The notes beneath the pieces were generated by a model. That model had not been told where the DNA came from. It made no database searches and saw only the letters and a program-made list of their open reading frames with translations. Shown piece by piece: positions 36,385 to 45,427 of a stretch of 64,000 nt of DNA (position 1 is the first letter of the stretch; each line of letters begins with the position of its first letter). The DNA lies in assembly GCA_025358305.1 (NCBI GenBank), contig JANYJZ010000005.1, forward strand, positions 1-64,000. The letters are read 5' to 3'. Both the position numbers and the translations under genes were made by a program. The stretch is from Ignavibacteriota bacterium (lineage in GTDB: Bacteria; Bacteroidota; Ignavibacteria; UBA10030; SZUA-254).

Positions 36385-39240
36385 ATGGATAATCTGGATC
36401 GCGCCGCCTACCGGACAGTGGTTCTGTCTCCCGGATCCCATTCGCACGCGCTCGTCAGCGCAGCGCGGCCCAGCACGTCGAAGGTCGCATCCCTAGGTCT
36501 GTTCCTCCCCGTATTTCTCATCCTTATGCTTGCGTTCATTGCTCCGCCGTTCGGTGCGGCGCAGACTCCGGCGGACAGCGTTACGGTGACATTCCTCGCC
36601 CACCAACCGGCCGCGCCGACCGTCTACGTTCCCGGCGAGTTCAACGGCTGGACGCTCACAGCGGTCTCACAGATGACCTACAGCTCCGGCCTCGCGGCGT
36701 GGTACAAGACCTACACGTTCAAGACCCATGCGACCGGCGGGGCGCTCGGGGACTCGGTCCTCCAGTACAAGTTCAACAACGGGGGATGGTATTCCGACCC
36801 GCTCAACTCCGAGCTGAATCCGCTCGACAACAACAACTCCGTCCTGCGTCTCACGAAGCTCTTCTGGTTCGAATACTACGGGCTCGAGTCGCTCAGCCAG
36901 CTCACGCGGATCTCTGCAACGCTCGCGCACTCGAATGACCTTCACATCACCTCGGTGATCTTCCGGACCGGGGCGACGCAAAACTCGCTCCTGACCAGCA
37001 CGGACGTCACGGCCGGCTACGACACCACGACACGGGTCCTTGATTTCACTTCAGGCCTTCCCGTTCCCAAGACGAACTACGTCCGGCTTGTGGCGTACAC
37101 GAGCGCGGGGGACTCCATCGTCTTCTCCAAGGGGGGGTACAGCGTCGTTGTCTCGCCGATGCCCGCCTATGCGAAGCATGGCGTGACGCTTCCGTCGCCC
37201 GCATCGAACGATTCGGTGACCTTTCGGCTCCGGGTCGCGGGGAAGGATTACATCCTCGTGCGCATCGCGCCTGCCGGGCAGCTTCTGTCGAACGCCCCCG
37301 CGGTCGTCATGCGCAAGGCGCCGAACCCGGCCGATTGGTGGGTGAACGTTAAGCTCGCACCCGGCAACTACGAATACGTCTATGAGATCGAGAACGGCCG
37401 TCAGATCACCGATCCCTGGGGGAGGTATTCCGGGACGTACGGCAGCCTTTTCACGGTGGGTCCCGAAGGCCTCACCGCGGACAATTACGTCTGGCACTCC
37501 ACCGCCTATCAGAGGCCGCCACTCAACAAGCTCGTCATCTACGAATTGAACGTCGGCGAGGTCGCGGGGGGCTACTTCGGACTCGCCGCCGGCCAGGCGA
37601 AATTCTCCGATCTCGCAAAGCTCCTCCCGTACTTCGATTCGCTCGGCGTGAACGCGCTGGAACTCATGCCCATCACGGATTACGAAGGGATCGGACTCTC
37701 CGGGTTCTCCTGGGGGTACGATCTTTCCTCGGAGTTCGCGATCGAGCCGGCGTACGGGACGCCCGCGATGTTCAAGGCGCTGGTCGATTCCGCGCACGCG
37801 CACGGCATCGCGATCATCCTCGACGTCGTTTACGGCAACCTCAACGACCCCGGCGCGCTCTGGCAGATGCAGCCCGATGAGGTCGCCAATCCGTACTTCA
37901 AGCTCGCGTCGGACCTCCGGCCGAACGAGGACGGCATGACGTACTTCCACGACATGGACCATTGGACGCCAGAGACGCAGGAGCTTGTCCTGACGGCCCA
38001 GCGGATGTGGATCGACGAATACAAGGTCGACGGATTTCGGTACGACTATACGCAGGGGATCGGCTGGTCGGCGACCGACACGGTGAACGGCATCCTCGGC
38101 TGGTCGAACAAGATCTCAGAAATCTACGGCGGTGCGGTCTACCAGATCGCCGAGCATCTCCCGGAGAGTCCGGCGCTTCTCTACTACAGCGGCCTCACGG
38201 GCGGATGGCACGACAGCTTCCACGACAAGATCTTTGACGAAGCGCGGTTCAAAACCACGACGCTCACGGACCTCGACGACCTCATCCTCGGTCTCGGCGC
38301 GTTCCCCGGGAACGACGTCCCGGCATTCCCGGCTCGCTATGCGAACAGGACGGAGCCGGTGAACGCGACCGTGGACCACGACGAACAATCGCTTATCTAC
38401 GAGATGACGACGTTCCACTCCGTTCCGCTCGCCGAGGCGCTCGTCCGGGACCGGCTCTATGCGACGTTCATGTTCACGTCCCTCGGTATTCCGATGCTTT
38501 GGGAGGGGATGGAGATCAGCACGTCTCGGGGATGGACAAACGACTCCGAGAAGTTAAGCTACCGCCCCGTGGATTGGAGCCTCGCCCCGACCGCAAGGGG
38601 CCAGACGCACTACCGCTATTACCGCTCGCTCATTCAACAGCGGACGCACAATCCGGCGCTGACCTCCGGCGCGTATCAGATCCTCCAGCGCAACGATGCG
38701 CAGAAGGTCATGGCCTGGAAGATCGACGACCAGGCATCGGGTTCGGTCGTCGTGACGGTCGCGAACCTGAGCGGAGCGGACCAGACGATGTCGAATATCG
38801 CCTGGCCGGGCAACGGCACCTGGTACGACGTCTTCGATCAGAGCACTCTCGCAGTTTCCGATTCGCTTCTTGGGTCGATCTCGCTGCCGCCCTACACGGC
38901 GCGCGTCTTCACGAACAGGTCCGACAGCGCCTTGGGCATCATGACGGGAGTGGCCGATGAGCCGTCTATTCTCCCTTCGGCATTCCATCTCGCGCAGAAT
39001 TATCCCAACCCGTTCAATTCGACGACGCAGTTCGTCGTGGATGTGGCCAGAGCCGGGGAACTCACGCTCGGGATCTACAACATTCTTGGGGAGGAGATCG
39101 ACCGGATCACGACCGGAAGGCTCGAACCCGGCACGCATACATTTTCCTGGGACGCTAGCGTGCATCCGAGCGGCGTCTATCTCTACCGGCTTTCCTCTGC
39201 ATTCTTCCAGGCCTCCGGAAAAATGATCCTTCTCCGGTAG
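36385..39240 (+). CDS. T9SS-secreted GH13 alpha-amylase-family enzyme
   Basis: 951 residues. A long N-terminal signal region (hydrophobic LGLFLPVFLILMLAFIAPPFGAAQ at about 37-60) precedes a CBM48-like section (VYVPGEFNGWTL). A second beta domain and the GH13 barrel follow (from about 385). Catalytic residues are present: GFRYDYTQG (nucleophile Asp near 553), IAEHLPES (Glu near 588) and VDHDEQS (Asp near 664). Region I reads DVVYGNLND instead of DVVYNH, so the usual His is missing. The tail starts QNYPNPFNSTTQFVVD and ends ASGKMILLR, a T9SS sorting domain. It would cleave starch or glycogen at the cell surface and is followed in 24 bases by a cytoplasmic GH13 and malEFG. Confidence 0.9.
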   Translation: MDNLDRAAYRTVVLSPGSHSHALVSAARPSTSKVASLGLFLPVFLILMLAFIAPPFGAAQTPADSVTVTFLAHQPAAPTVYVPGEFNGWTLTAVSQMTYSSGLAAWYKTYTFKTHATGGALGDSVLQYKFNNGGWYSDPLNSELNPLDNNNSVLRLTKLFWFEYYGLESLSQLTRISATLAHSNDLHITSVIFRTGATQNSLLTSTDVTAGYDTTTRVLDFTSGLPVPKTNYVRLVAYTSAGDSIVFSKGGYSVVVSPMPAYAKHGVTLPSPASNDSVTFRLRVAGKDYILVRIAPAGQLLSNAPAVVMRKAPNPADWWVNVKLAPGNYEYVYEIENGRQITDPWGRYSGTYGSLFTVGPEGLTADNYVWHSTAYQRPPLNKLVIYELNVGEVAGGYFGLAAGQAKFSDLAKLLPYFDSLGVNALELMPITDYEGIGLSGFSWGYDLSSEFAIEPAYGTPAMFKALVDSAHAHGIAIILDVVYGNLNDPGALWQMQPDEVANPYFKLASDLRPNEDGMTYFHDMDHWTPETQELVLTAQRMWIDEYKVDGFRYDYTQGIGWSATDTVNGILGWSNKISEIYGGAVYQIAEHLPESPALLYYSGLTGGWHDSFHDKIFDEARFKTTTLTDLDDLILGLGAFPGNDVPAFPARYANRTEPVNATVDHDEQSLIYEMTTFHSVPLAEALVRDRLYATFMFTSLGIPMLWEGMEISTSRGWTNDSEKLSYRPVDWSLAPTARGQTHYRYYRSLIQQRTHNPALTSGAYQILQRNDAQKVMAWKIDDQASGSVVVTVANLSGADQTMSNIAWPGNGTWYDVFDQSTLAVSDSLLGSISLPPYTARVFTNRSDSALGIMTGVADEPSILPSAFHLAQNYPNPFNSTTQFVVDVARAGELTLGIYNILGEEIDRITTGRLEPGTHTFSWDASVHPSGVYLYRLSSAFFQASGKMILLR

Positions 39241-39263
39241 TACAGGCATCCTCCCCCGCCCGC

Positions 39264-41201
39264 ATGAGTCAACCGATGAAATATCTCTCCGAACTCGAGC
39301 TCGCCCTCGCAGCGCGCGCGCGTTCGACCTCGACCGGGCGGTACGCCGTACCGTGCAACTGGGCCCCGCGCCGGCATCACGAAAAGGAACGCGAGGTCAT
39401 GTACGTTCAGCCGTACGAGTTCTACCGGGACGCGATCCTCGCGGTGAAGGCCACTCCGGCGCAAAAGCCGAAGGCGGGGAGGCTCGGCGTCTGGACGAAC
39501 CACGCGGTCATCTTCAACATGTTCGTGCGGTCCACCGCGGCATTCGACCACGACGAGAACGGTGCGCTCGACCTTCCCGTGAACAGCCTGGGGTGGAGGG
39601 AGACCGGGACGTTCCTCAAGGCGATCGCTCTTCTCCCGTATATCAAGTCGATGGGCGCCAACACGATCCATCTCCTCCCCATCATGTCGATCGGCTCTGA
39701 CGGCAACAAGGGGACGCTCGGATCGCCCTACGCGATCAAGAACCCGTTCGTGCTCGATCCGAACCTCGGGGAGCCCGCCCTCGGGCTCGGCGCGGAAAAG
39801 GAGTTCAAGGCGTTCGTCGAGGGGGCGCACCACATGGGGATGCGTGTCGTGGTGGAATTCGTGTTCCGGACCTCGGCGAAGGACGGCGACTGGGTCAAGG
39901 AGCACCCCGATTGGTTCTACTGGATCCGCGACGCGGTGGGGGACCGCGCCCCGCTCAGCCAGGATGAGGCGGCGTACGGCTCGCCGCTTTTCACGCCAGA
40001 GGAGCTCGTTGATATCACCGCGGCGGCGAAGGAGGGGAACTTCGACCATCTTCGTCCGCCGCACCCGGTCTATAGGGACATGTTCACCCAACCGCCCGCA
40101 ACCCAATCCGTCACGAAGGCGAGGGGAAAGTATGTCGGAACGCTTCCCGACGGAACGAAGGTACGCATCCCCGGTGCATTCGCTGACTGGCCCCCGGACG
40201 ACGCCCAGCCCCCTTGGGGGGACGTGACCTACCTGAAAATGTATACGCATCCCGACTTTAACTATATTGCGTATAATACGATCCGTATGTACGATAGCAA
40301 GCTTTCACAGAAAAGCAACATCAATACTTCGCTCTGGCAGACGATCGCAGAGATCATCCCGTTCTACCAGCGTGAGTTCGGCATCGACGGCGTCATGATC
40401 GATATGGGACACGCCCTGCCGATGGATTTGAAGCACGAGATGGTGAAAAAGGCCCGGGAGCACGACCATGATTTCGCCTTTTGGGACGAGAACTTCTCAG
40501 TCTCCGAAAAGAGCCTCCAGGAAGGGTACAACGCCGTCATCGGCTACCAATGGAGCGACCAGCACCATCCCGTGAAGTTCCGGGCGATGCTCCAACGCTT
40601 CGCGACAGAAGGTTTTCCCCTCCCATACTTCGCCACGCCCGAGAGCCACAATACCCCCCGCGCCTCGGCGCGTCCCGGAGGGGTCGTCTACTCGCGCTAC
40701 GCCTGGGCGGTCAGCAATTTTCTCCCAGCGATCCCGTTCATACATTCGGGTTTTGAGTTAGGCGAACCGTTCCCCGTTAATACAGGACTTGACTTTACAG
40801 CCGCTGATCTAAAGTCGCTTCCCTCAAAATATCTGCCGCTCTTCAGCGAGTACGCCTACGCCTGGACAGGGGAAGAGCAGATCATCGAATGGATCTCAGA
40901 GGTCTCTCGCGTCCGATCGCGCTTCGAAGCGCTCGTCACCAACTCGGCTCCTTCCTCGTTTCATCTCCTGGCGGTGGAAAACCAGCAGATAATCGCATTC
41001 ACCAGGGTCGTGGAGGGGCACACTCCGAGACTTGTCGTCATAGCGAACTCCAATATGGAGGAAGAGGAGAAGTTCACGCTCTCGTTGCCGACCGAACGGA
41101 AGGAACTCATCGATCTCCTGAGTCCGTCGATCTACCCGGTTCATTCGCACAGCGTCAATGGAGTTCTCCAACCCGGAGAGGTCGTCGTTGCCGAGTTCTA
41201 G
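39264..41201 (+). CDS. Maltosyltransferase-like GH13 protein (cytoplasmic)
   Basis: 645 residues, no signal peptide. The sequence follows the Thermotoga maltosyltransferase type as I remember it: YAVPCNWAP, MYVQPYEFYRDAI, WRETGTFLKAIALLPYIKSMGANTI, SPYAIKNPFVLD, EFKAFVEGAHHMGMRVVVEFV and HPDWFYWIRD. Catalytic positions are the nucleophile Asp in VMIDMGHALP (near 380) and the Glu in FWDENFS (near 408). The third position reads PESHNTPRA, with Asn where GH13 enzymes have Asp. Such enzymes move maltosyl units between maltodextrins. Its stop overlaps the malE frame by 44 bases (14 if the malE TTG is used), placing it in the import operon. Activity with Asn needs testing. Confidence 0.82.
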   Translation: MSQPMKYLSELELALAARARSTSTGRYAVPCNWAPRRHHEKEREVMYVQPYEFYRDAILAVKATPAQKPKAGRLGVWTNHAVIFNMFVRSTAAFDHDENGALDLPVNSLGWRETGTFLKAIALLPYIKSMGANTIHLLPIMSIGSDGNKGTLGSPYAIKNPFVLDPNLGEPALGLGAEKEFKAFVEGAHHMGMRVVVEFVFRTSAKDGDWVKEHPDWFYWIRDAVGDRAPLSQDEAAYGSPLFTPEELVDITAAAKEGNFDHLRPPHPVYRDMFTQPPATQSVTKARGKYVGTLPDGTKVRIPGAFADWPPDDAQPPWGDVTYLKMYTHPDFNYIAYNTIRMYDSKLSQKSNINTSLWQTIAEIIPFYQREFGIDGVMIDMGHALPMDLKHEMVKKAREHDHDFAFWDENFSVSEKSLQEGYNAVIGYQWSDQHHPVKFRAMLQRFATEGFPLPYFATPESHNTPRASARPGGVVYSRYAWAVSNFLPAIPFIHSGFELGEPFPVNTGLDFTAADLKSLPSKYLPLFSEYAYAWTGEEQIIEWISEVSRVRSRFEALVTNSAPSSFHLLAVENQQIIAFTRVVEGHTPRLVVIANSNMEEEEKFTLSLPTERKELIDLLSPSIYPVHSHSVNGVLQPGEVVVAEF

Positions 41202-42429
41202 GAGCTCTCTCGCCCTTTTCCTCCTCGTGGTGGCATCGCTGCTATTCGCATCGTGCTCCCGGAAGGATGATCCCGACCGGATCGTCATCTGGCACCAGAT
41301 GCGTGTCGACGAGCGGCTCATCCTGGAGGAGCAGATGAAGCGGTACATGGCCCTGCATCCGGGAATACGCGTGGAGGCCATCTACAAGGAGACCGAGGAA
41401 CTTCGTTCCGGGTTCATCGTGGCGGCGATTGCCGGGCAGGGTCCCGACCTCGTCTACGGGCCGTCCGACCAGATCGGACCGTTCCAGGTCATGGATATCA
41501 TCACACCCTTGGAGCCGTATCTGGATTCGGCGTACCAGGCCTCGTTCAATCCGAAGGCGCTCACGTGGTACAAGGGGCACCTCCTCCAGGTCGCGGACAA
41601 GCTCGGGAACCATCTCACGCTCGTCTACAACAAGAAGCTCCTGAGCGTCCCGCCCACGACCGACCTCGAACTCATCGACATCGGCCGACGCCTGACCGTC
41701 GATCGTGACGGCGACGGAAAGACCGACCAATACGGACTTGTCTGGAATTATACGGAGCCCTTCTTTTTCGTCCCTTTCATGAGCGGGTTTGGAGGCTGGG
41801 TCATGGACGAGAACGGCGTGCCGACGCTCAACAGTCCCGGCACGATCAACGGGCTCAAGTTCATCCAGAAGCTCCGCGACGTCTACAAGATCATCCCGTC
41901 GGAATCGGACTACAACATTGCCGACGCGCTCTTCAAGGACGGGAATGCCGCCATGATCATCAACGGCGACTGGTCCTGGTCGAGCTACCGGAAGGCGGGG
42001 ATCGACATCGGCATCTCGCCGCTCCCGAAGATCGTCTCCACGGGCCTGTTCTGCGCCCCGATGGTGTCGCCGAAGGGCTACTCCATGAACGTGAACGTCC
42101 CGGAGTCGAAGCGCGCCCGGGTGATCGACCTTGTGAAGTTCCTCATGGATCCTGCGCAGCAGCTCGAGACGGCGAAGGCGCTCAACACCATGCCGACGCG
42201 GACCATCCTGTATTCGAATGAGTTTGTGCTCAATGATGAGATCTTGCGGAACTCCCAGAAGCAGATCGACCAAGGCAGAGCCATGCCGGTCGTCCCGGAA
42301 CTACGCGCGATCTGGGACGCGATGCGTCCCAGCTACCAGGCGGTCTTAGGAGGCGCGAAAAGTCCCGAGGACGCCGCCCGGGACATGCAGCTTCTCGCCC
42401 TGCGCAAGATCGCGGAGATGAATGAATAA
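41158..42429 (+). CDS. malE: MalE-type sugar-binding lipoprotein of an ABC importer
   Basis: 423 residues. A lipoprotein signal ends LLFASC, with the Cys at residue 33. The extracellular-solute-binding family 1 fold is seen in IVIWHQMRVDERLILEEQMKRYMALHPGIRVEAIYKE, GPDLVYGPSDQIGPF and FKDGNAAMIINGDWSW. It captures maltodextrins or a related sugar for MalF/MalG. A TTG at 41188, preceded by GGAGAGG, would give a shorter and more conventional signal and may be the true start. It overlaps the upstream GH13 gene and the downstream malF gene (8 bases), so the genes form one operon. Confidence 0.9.
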   Translation: MEFSNPERSSLPSSRSSLALFLLVVASLLFASCSRKDDPDRIVIWHQMRVDERLILEEQMKRYMALHPGIRVEAIYKETEELRSGFIVAAIAGQGPDLVYGPSDQIGPFQVMDIITPLEPYLDSAYQASFNPKALTWYKGHLLQVADKLGNHLTLVYNKKLLSVPPTTDLELIDIGRRLTVDRDGDGKTDQYGLVWNYTEPFFFVPFMSGFGGWVMDENGVPTLNSPGTINGLKFIQKLRDVYKIIPSESDYNIADALFKDGNAAMIINGDWSWSSYRKAGIDIGISPLPKIVSTGLFCAPMVSPKGYSMNVNVPESKRARVIDLVKFLMDPAQQLETAKALNTMPTRTILYSNEFVLNDEILRNSQKQIDQGRAMPVVPELRAIWDAMRPSYQAVLGGAKSPEDAARDMQLLALRKIAEMNE

Positions 42430-43315
42430 GATCGCAAAGCGATTCTTCGTCGCCCTCTTCGTCGTTCCGGCGTTCCTCATCCTCTTGGGGGTCGTCTTCT
42501 ACCCGTTCCTCTACAACGTGGTGATCTCGTTCTCGAACATGAACCTGCGCCACATCAAGGACTGGCATCTCGTCGGCCTGGCCCAGTATATCAAGGTCTT
42601 TACCGAACCGACGGAGCCCAACTTCTATGCCGTCTTCCTCAAGACGATCATTTGGACCGCCACGAATGTCTTCTTCCACGTCGTCCTCGGCGTCTTCCTC
42701 GCACTCCTCTTGAACCAGAAGATCCGCGGACGTTCGGTCTACCGTACGTTTCTCATCCTTCCGTGGGCGATCCCGCAGTATATCGTCGCCCTCACCTGGC
42801 GCGGCATGTTTAACTACGAGTACGGCTCCATCAATATCGTGCTGACGAAGTACCTCAACCTCCCGGCGGTCGAGTGGCTCAAGAGCCCGACGGAGGCGTT
42901 CATCGCGTGCATTCTCACGAATGTCTGGCTCGGCTTCCCGTTCATGATGGTGGTCGCCCTCGGCGCGCTCCAGAGCATCCCCCACGAGCTCTACGAAGCC
43001 GCCGACATCGACGGCGCCTCCTGGTTCGACAAGCTCCGGAACATCACGCTTCCGCTCATCCGTCCCGTCATGATCCCCGCGATCACGCTCGGGATCGTCT
43101 GGACGTTCAACAACCTCAATATCGTCTGGCTCGTGAGCAATGCGGGGGAGCCCTCAGATCAGACGCACATCCTCGTCTCGTTCGTGTACAAGGCGGCCTT
43201 CAATCTCTACCGGTACGGGTACGCCGCCGCGCTCTCGATGGTGATCTTCGTGATCCTCCTCGTGTTCAGCCTGACGTTCATGAAACGATCAAAAGCAACG
43301 GAAGGAGCCTACTAA
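42422..43315 (+). CDS. malF: MalF-type sugar ABC permease
   Basis: 297 residues with six predicted membrane helices (first: FFVALFVVPAFLILLGVVFYPFLYNVV). The cytoplasmic EAA loop reads EAADIDGASWFDKLRNITLPLIRP, the docking site for the ATPase. It lacks the long extra periplasmic loop of E. coli MalF, as usual outside enterobacteria. It overlaps malE by 8 bases and is followed by malG after 5 bases. The ATPase is probably the MalK-like protein encoded at 19672-20772. Confidence 0.93.
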   Translation: MNKIAKRFFVALFVVPAFLILLGVVFYPFLYNVVISFSNMNLRHIKDWHLVGLAQYIKVFTEPTEPNFYAVFLKTIIWTATNVFFHVVLGVFLALLLNQKIRGRSVYRTFLILPWAIPQYIVALTWRGMFNYEYGSINIVLTKYLNLPAVEWLKSPTEAFIACILTNVWLGFPFMMVVALGALQSIPHELYEAADIDGASWFDKLRNITLPLIRPVMIPAITLGIVWTFNNLNIVWLVSNAGEPSDQTHILVSFVYKAAFNLYRYGYAAALSMVIFVILLVFSLTFMKRSKATEGAY

Positions 43316-43320
43316 CCGCC

Positions 43321-44163
43321 ATGAACGCCGCGAAGAAGAAACGACGCCTCTTGAGCATCCTCACGCACGCGGTGCTCGTGCTTTTCTCGCTCATCGCGCT
43401 CTATCCCGTCCTCCAGATCGTGACGATCTCCTTGCGTCCGTCCGACAAGCTCCTGTCGACGTCCCTGGAGATCATTCCCGCGGGGGCGAGCTTTCGGTCG
43501 TACATATCGCTTTTCACCGAGCGGCCGTTCCTTCTCTGGATGCGGAACAGCGCGCTCGTCTCCCTGACCGTCACGATGACCGGCGTCGTCCTGGCGGCCA
43601 TGGCGGGCTATGCGTTCTCGCGGTTCTCGTTCATGGGGAAGAAGGCCGGCATGCTCTCGCTCCTGGTGACGCAGATGTTCCCGGCGACGATGCTCCTATT
43701 GCCGCTCTACATCATGCTCATCCACCTTGGGCTCATCAACACGTACTTCGGCATCATTATCACCTACTCGGCGACGGCGCTACCGTTCTGCATCTGGACG
43801 ATGAAGGGATATTACGACACGATCCCCGGCACGCTCGAGGAGGCGGCGCGAATCGACGGCTGCAACCAGTTCCAGGCGTTCACGAAGGTGATCCTTCCCC
43901 TGGCCGCCCCGGCGCTCGTCATCACGGGACTCTTCTCGTTCATGACGGCCTGGGCTGAGTACATCGTCGCGGCGCAGATCCTCCAGGACACCGCCCTCTG
44001 GACCTTGCCGCTGGGGTTGAAGTCGTTCGAGTCGAATATGACGACGGAGTGGGGACTCTACGGCGCGGCCTCGCTCATCGTCATGCTTCCCGTGGTCGCG
44101 TTGTTCCTGTTCCTGAGCAAGTGGCTTGTCTCAGGGCTGACCCTCGGAAGCGTGAAAGGGTAA
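43321..44163 (+). CDS. malG: MalG-type sugar ABC permease
   Basis: 280 residues from the ATG at 43321; a longer open frame upstream lies inside malF and is rejected. Six membrane helices are predicted, starting ILTHAVLVLFSLIALYPVLQI. The EAA loop is LEEAARIDGCNQFQAFTKVILPLAAPALV. The C-terminus (LFLSKWLVSGLTLGSVKG) is the usual MalG ending, which inserts toward the ATPase. It is the last gene of the secreted GH13, maltosyltransferase-like, malE, malF, malG series. Confidence 0.94.
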   Translation: MNAAKKKRRLLSILTHAVLVLFSLIALYPVLQIVTISLRPSDKLLSTSLEIIPAGASFRSYISLFTERPFLLWMRNSALVSLTVTMTGVVLAAMAGYAFSRFSFMGKKAGMLSLLVTQMFPATMLLLPLYIMLIHLGLINTYFGIIITYSATALPFCIWTMKGYYDTIPGTLEEAARIDGCNQFQAFTKVILPLAAPALVITGLFSFMTAWAEYIVAAQILQDTALWTLPLGLKSFESNMTTEWGLYGAASLIVMLPVVALFLFLSKWLVSGLTLGSVKG

Positions 44164-44193
44164 CCCTCTCTCGGGGGGGGGTGGGAGGAAAGC

Positions 44194-45360
44194 CTACTTC
44201 CGGGGGAAGAACGTTTCGAGGATCTTTGGGAGCCTTGCCCTCCAGTTCGTCCAGTTGTGCCCCTCATGTTCCACCTCAAAAGTCACGTGTGCCCCGTTCT
44301 TCTGGAGCGCCTTGGCGACGAGCGTTGCCTCGACTTCCGTGTCCTTGAGCGATCCTGTGGAGATGTACACGTACCTCCCTTGCGCGCCGGGCTGGTTCGC
44401 CAACGCGATGACGGTACTGTCGCCGTAGAAGTATGCCGGCGACTGCGCCGCGCAGTTGCTGATAAAACTGGGCCGGCGCAAAACGGCGTACGTCGCTTCG
44501 ATGCCGCCGAGCGAGGCCCCGAGGATGACCCGGTGCTCCGCGAGGTCGGAGGCGTTGAAGCGCTTCTCGACCATGGGCGCAAGCTCCGACTCGAGAAAAT
44601 CGAGGAACGCGTCGCTCGGAGCGTACTCCGTCATCCGGTAGTCCTTCGGTTCCCCGGCGGGGGTCGCCGATCGCGGGTCGATGAAGACCGCAAGGAGAGG
44701 GGCGATCTTCTTCGCGGCGATGAGATTGTCGAGGATGACGTCAAGGCGGCCGAGCGTGAGATAGTCGCCGCCGTCCGTGACGTAGAGGACCGGAAAGCGG
44801 GCTCCTCGCACAGGGCCGGGCGGAACGTAGACGTAGACCGGCACGGCATGTCCGAGCTTCCCGCTTTCGACGCGCAGGGTGTCGATGCGGCCCCGGCGGA
44901 TCCCGGGAGTGAAGCGCGAGTCGACGGCCTGGACGTACCGGGGCATCCCAATGTCGGAATTCTCCCCGAGCCCGCCCGCCGCGCGTCGGGGATTGCGCGG
45001 ATCGAACATCCACGTGCTGTCCACCCAGAGCTTGTACTCGAGCCTCGCATCCGGCGCCAGGGAGTCTGTCCGGAAGAAGAGGTTCGTGCCGTCGAGGCGC
45101 GTCATGGGGCCCGCGGCCGGATCCCAGCCGTTGAGTTCGCACGGCACCGATACGGCGCGGGCGTACCCTGCGTAGAGGAACGTCACGGTACTGTCATCGA
45201 CGATCGGCGACGGCGTCCGCGCGAGATACGTCTGGACGATGCGCGACTTGCTTGCGCTGTCGGGCGCGTCGGCGACGCTTTGGACCAAGGCTTGAAAGGT
45301 TTGGCCGGCTGCGCTAAGGTGGACGAGAAGAACGATGAACGCGATCGCGAGAGTCCGCAT
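44194..45360 (-). CDS. Secreted enterochelin-esterase-like alpha/beta hydrolase
   Basis: 388 residues from the ATG at 45360, with a signal peptide (MRTLAIAFIVLLVHLSAAGQ). An N-terminal early-set beta domain resembling CBM48 (VTFLYAGYARAVSVPCELNGWDP) precedes an esterase D/Fes-type hydrolase domain. That domain has the nucleophile elbow ILGASLGGIEATY and a late His in EVEHEGHNWTNW. The family includes siderophore esterases and carbohydrate esterases with the same layout. No siderophore genes are nearby; the glucan context favours an ester on a glycan, but this is inference. A longer frame to 45426 lacks support. It is convergent with malG. Confidence 0.85.
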   Translation of the reverse strand: MRTLAIAFIVLLVHLSAAGQTFQALVQSVADAPDSASKSRIVQTYLARTPSPIVDDSTVTFLYAGYARAVSVPCELNGWDPAAGPMTRLDGTNLFFRTDSLAPDARLEYKLWVDSTWMFDPRNPRRAAGGLGENSDIGMPRYVQAVDSRFTPGIRRGRIDTLRVESGKLGHAVPVYVYVPPGPVRGARFPVLYVTDGGDYLTLGRLDVILDNLIAAKKIAPLLAVFIDPRSATPAGEPKDYRMTEYAPSDAFLDFLESELAPMVEKRFNASDLAEHRVILGASLGGIEATYAVLRRPSFISNCAAQSPAYFYGDSTVIALANQPGAQGRYVYISTGSLKDTEVEATLVAKALQKNGAHVTFEVEHEGHNWTNWRARLPKILETFFPRK

Positions 45361-45427
45361 AGGTCCCAGTTTGATTGATGAGAGGCGATGCGGCCAGGGC
45401 CGCGTTGTCGGGCGAGCGGGCGTCATG

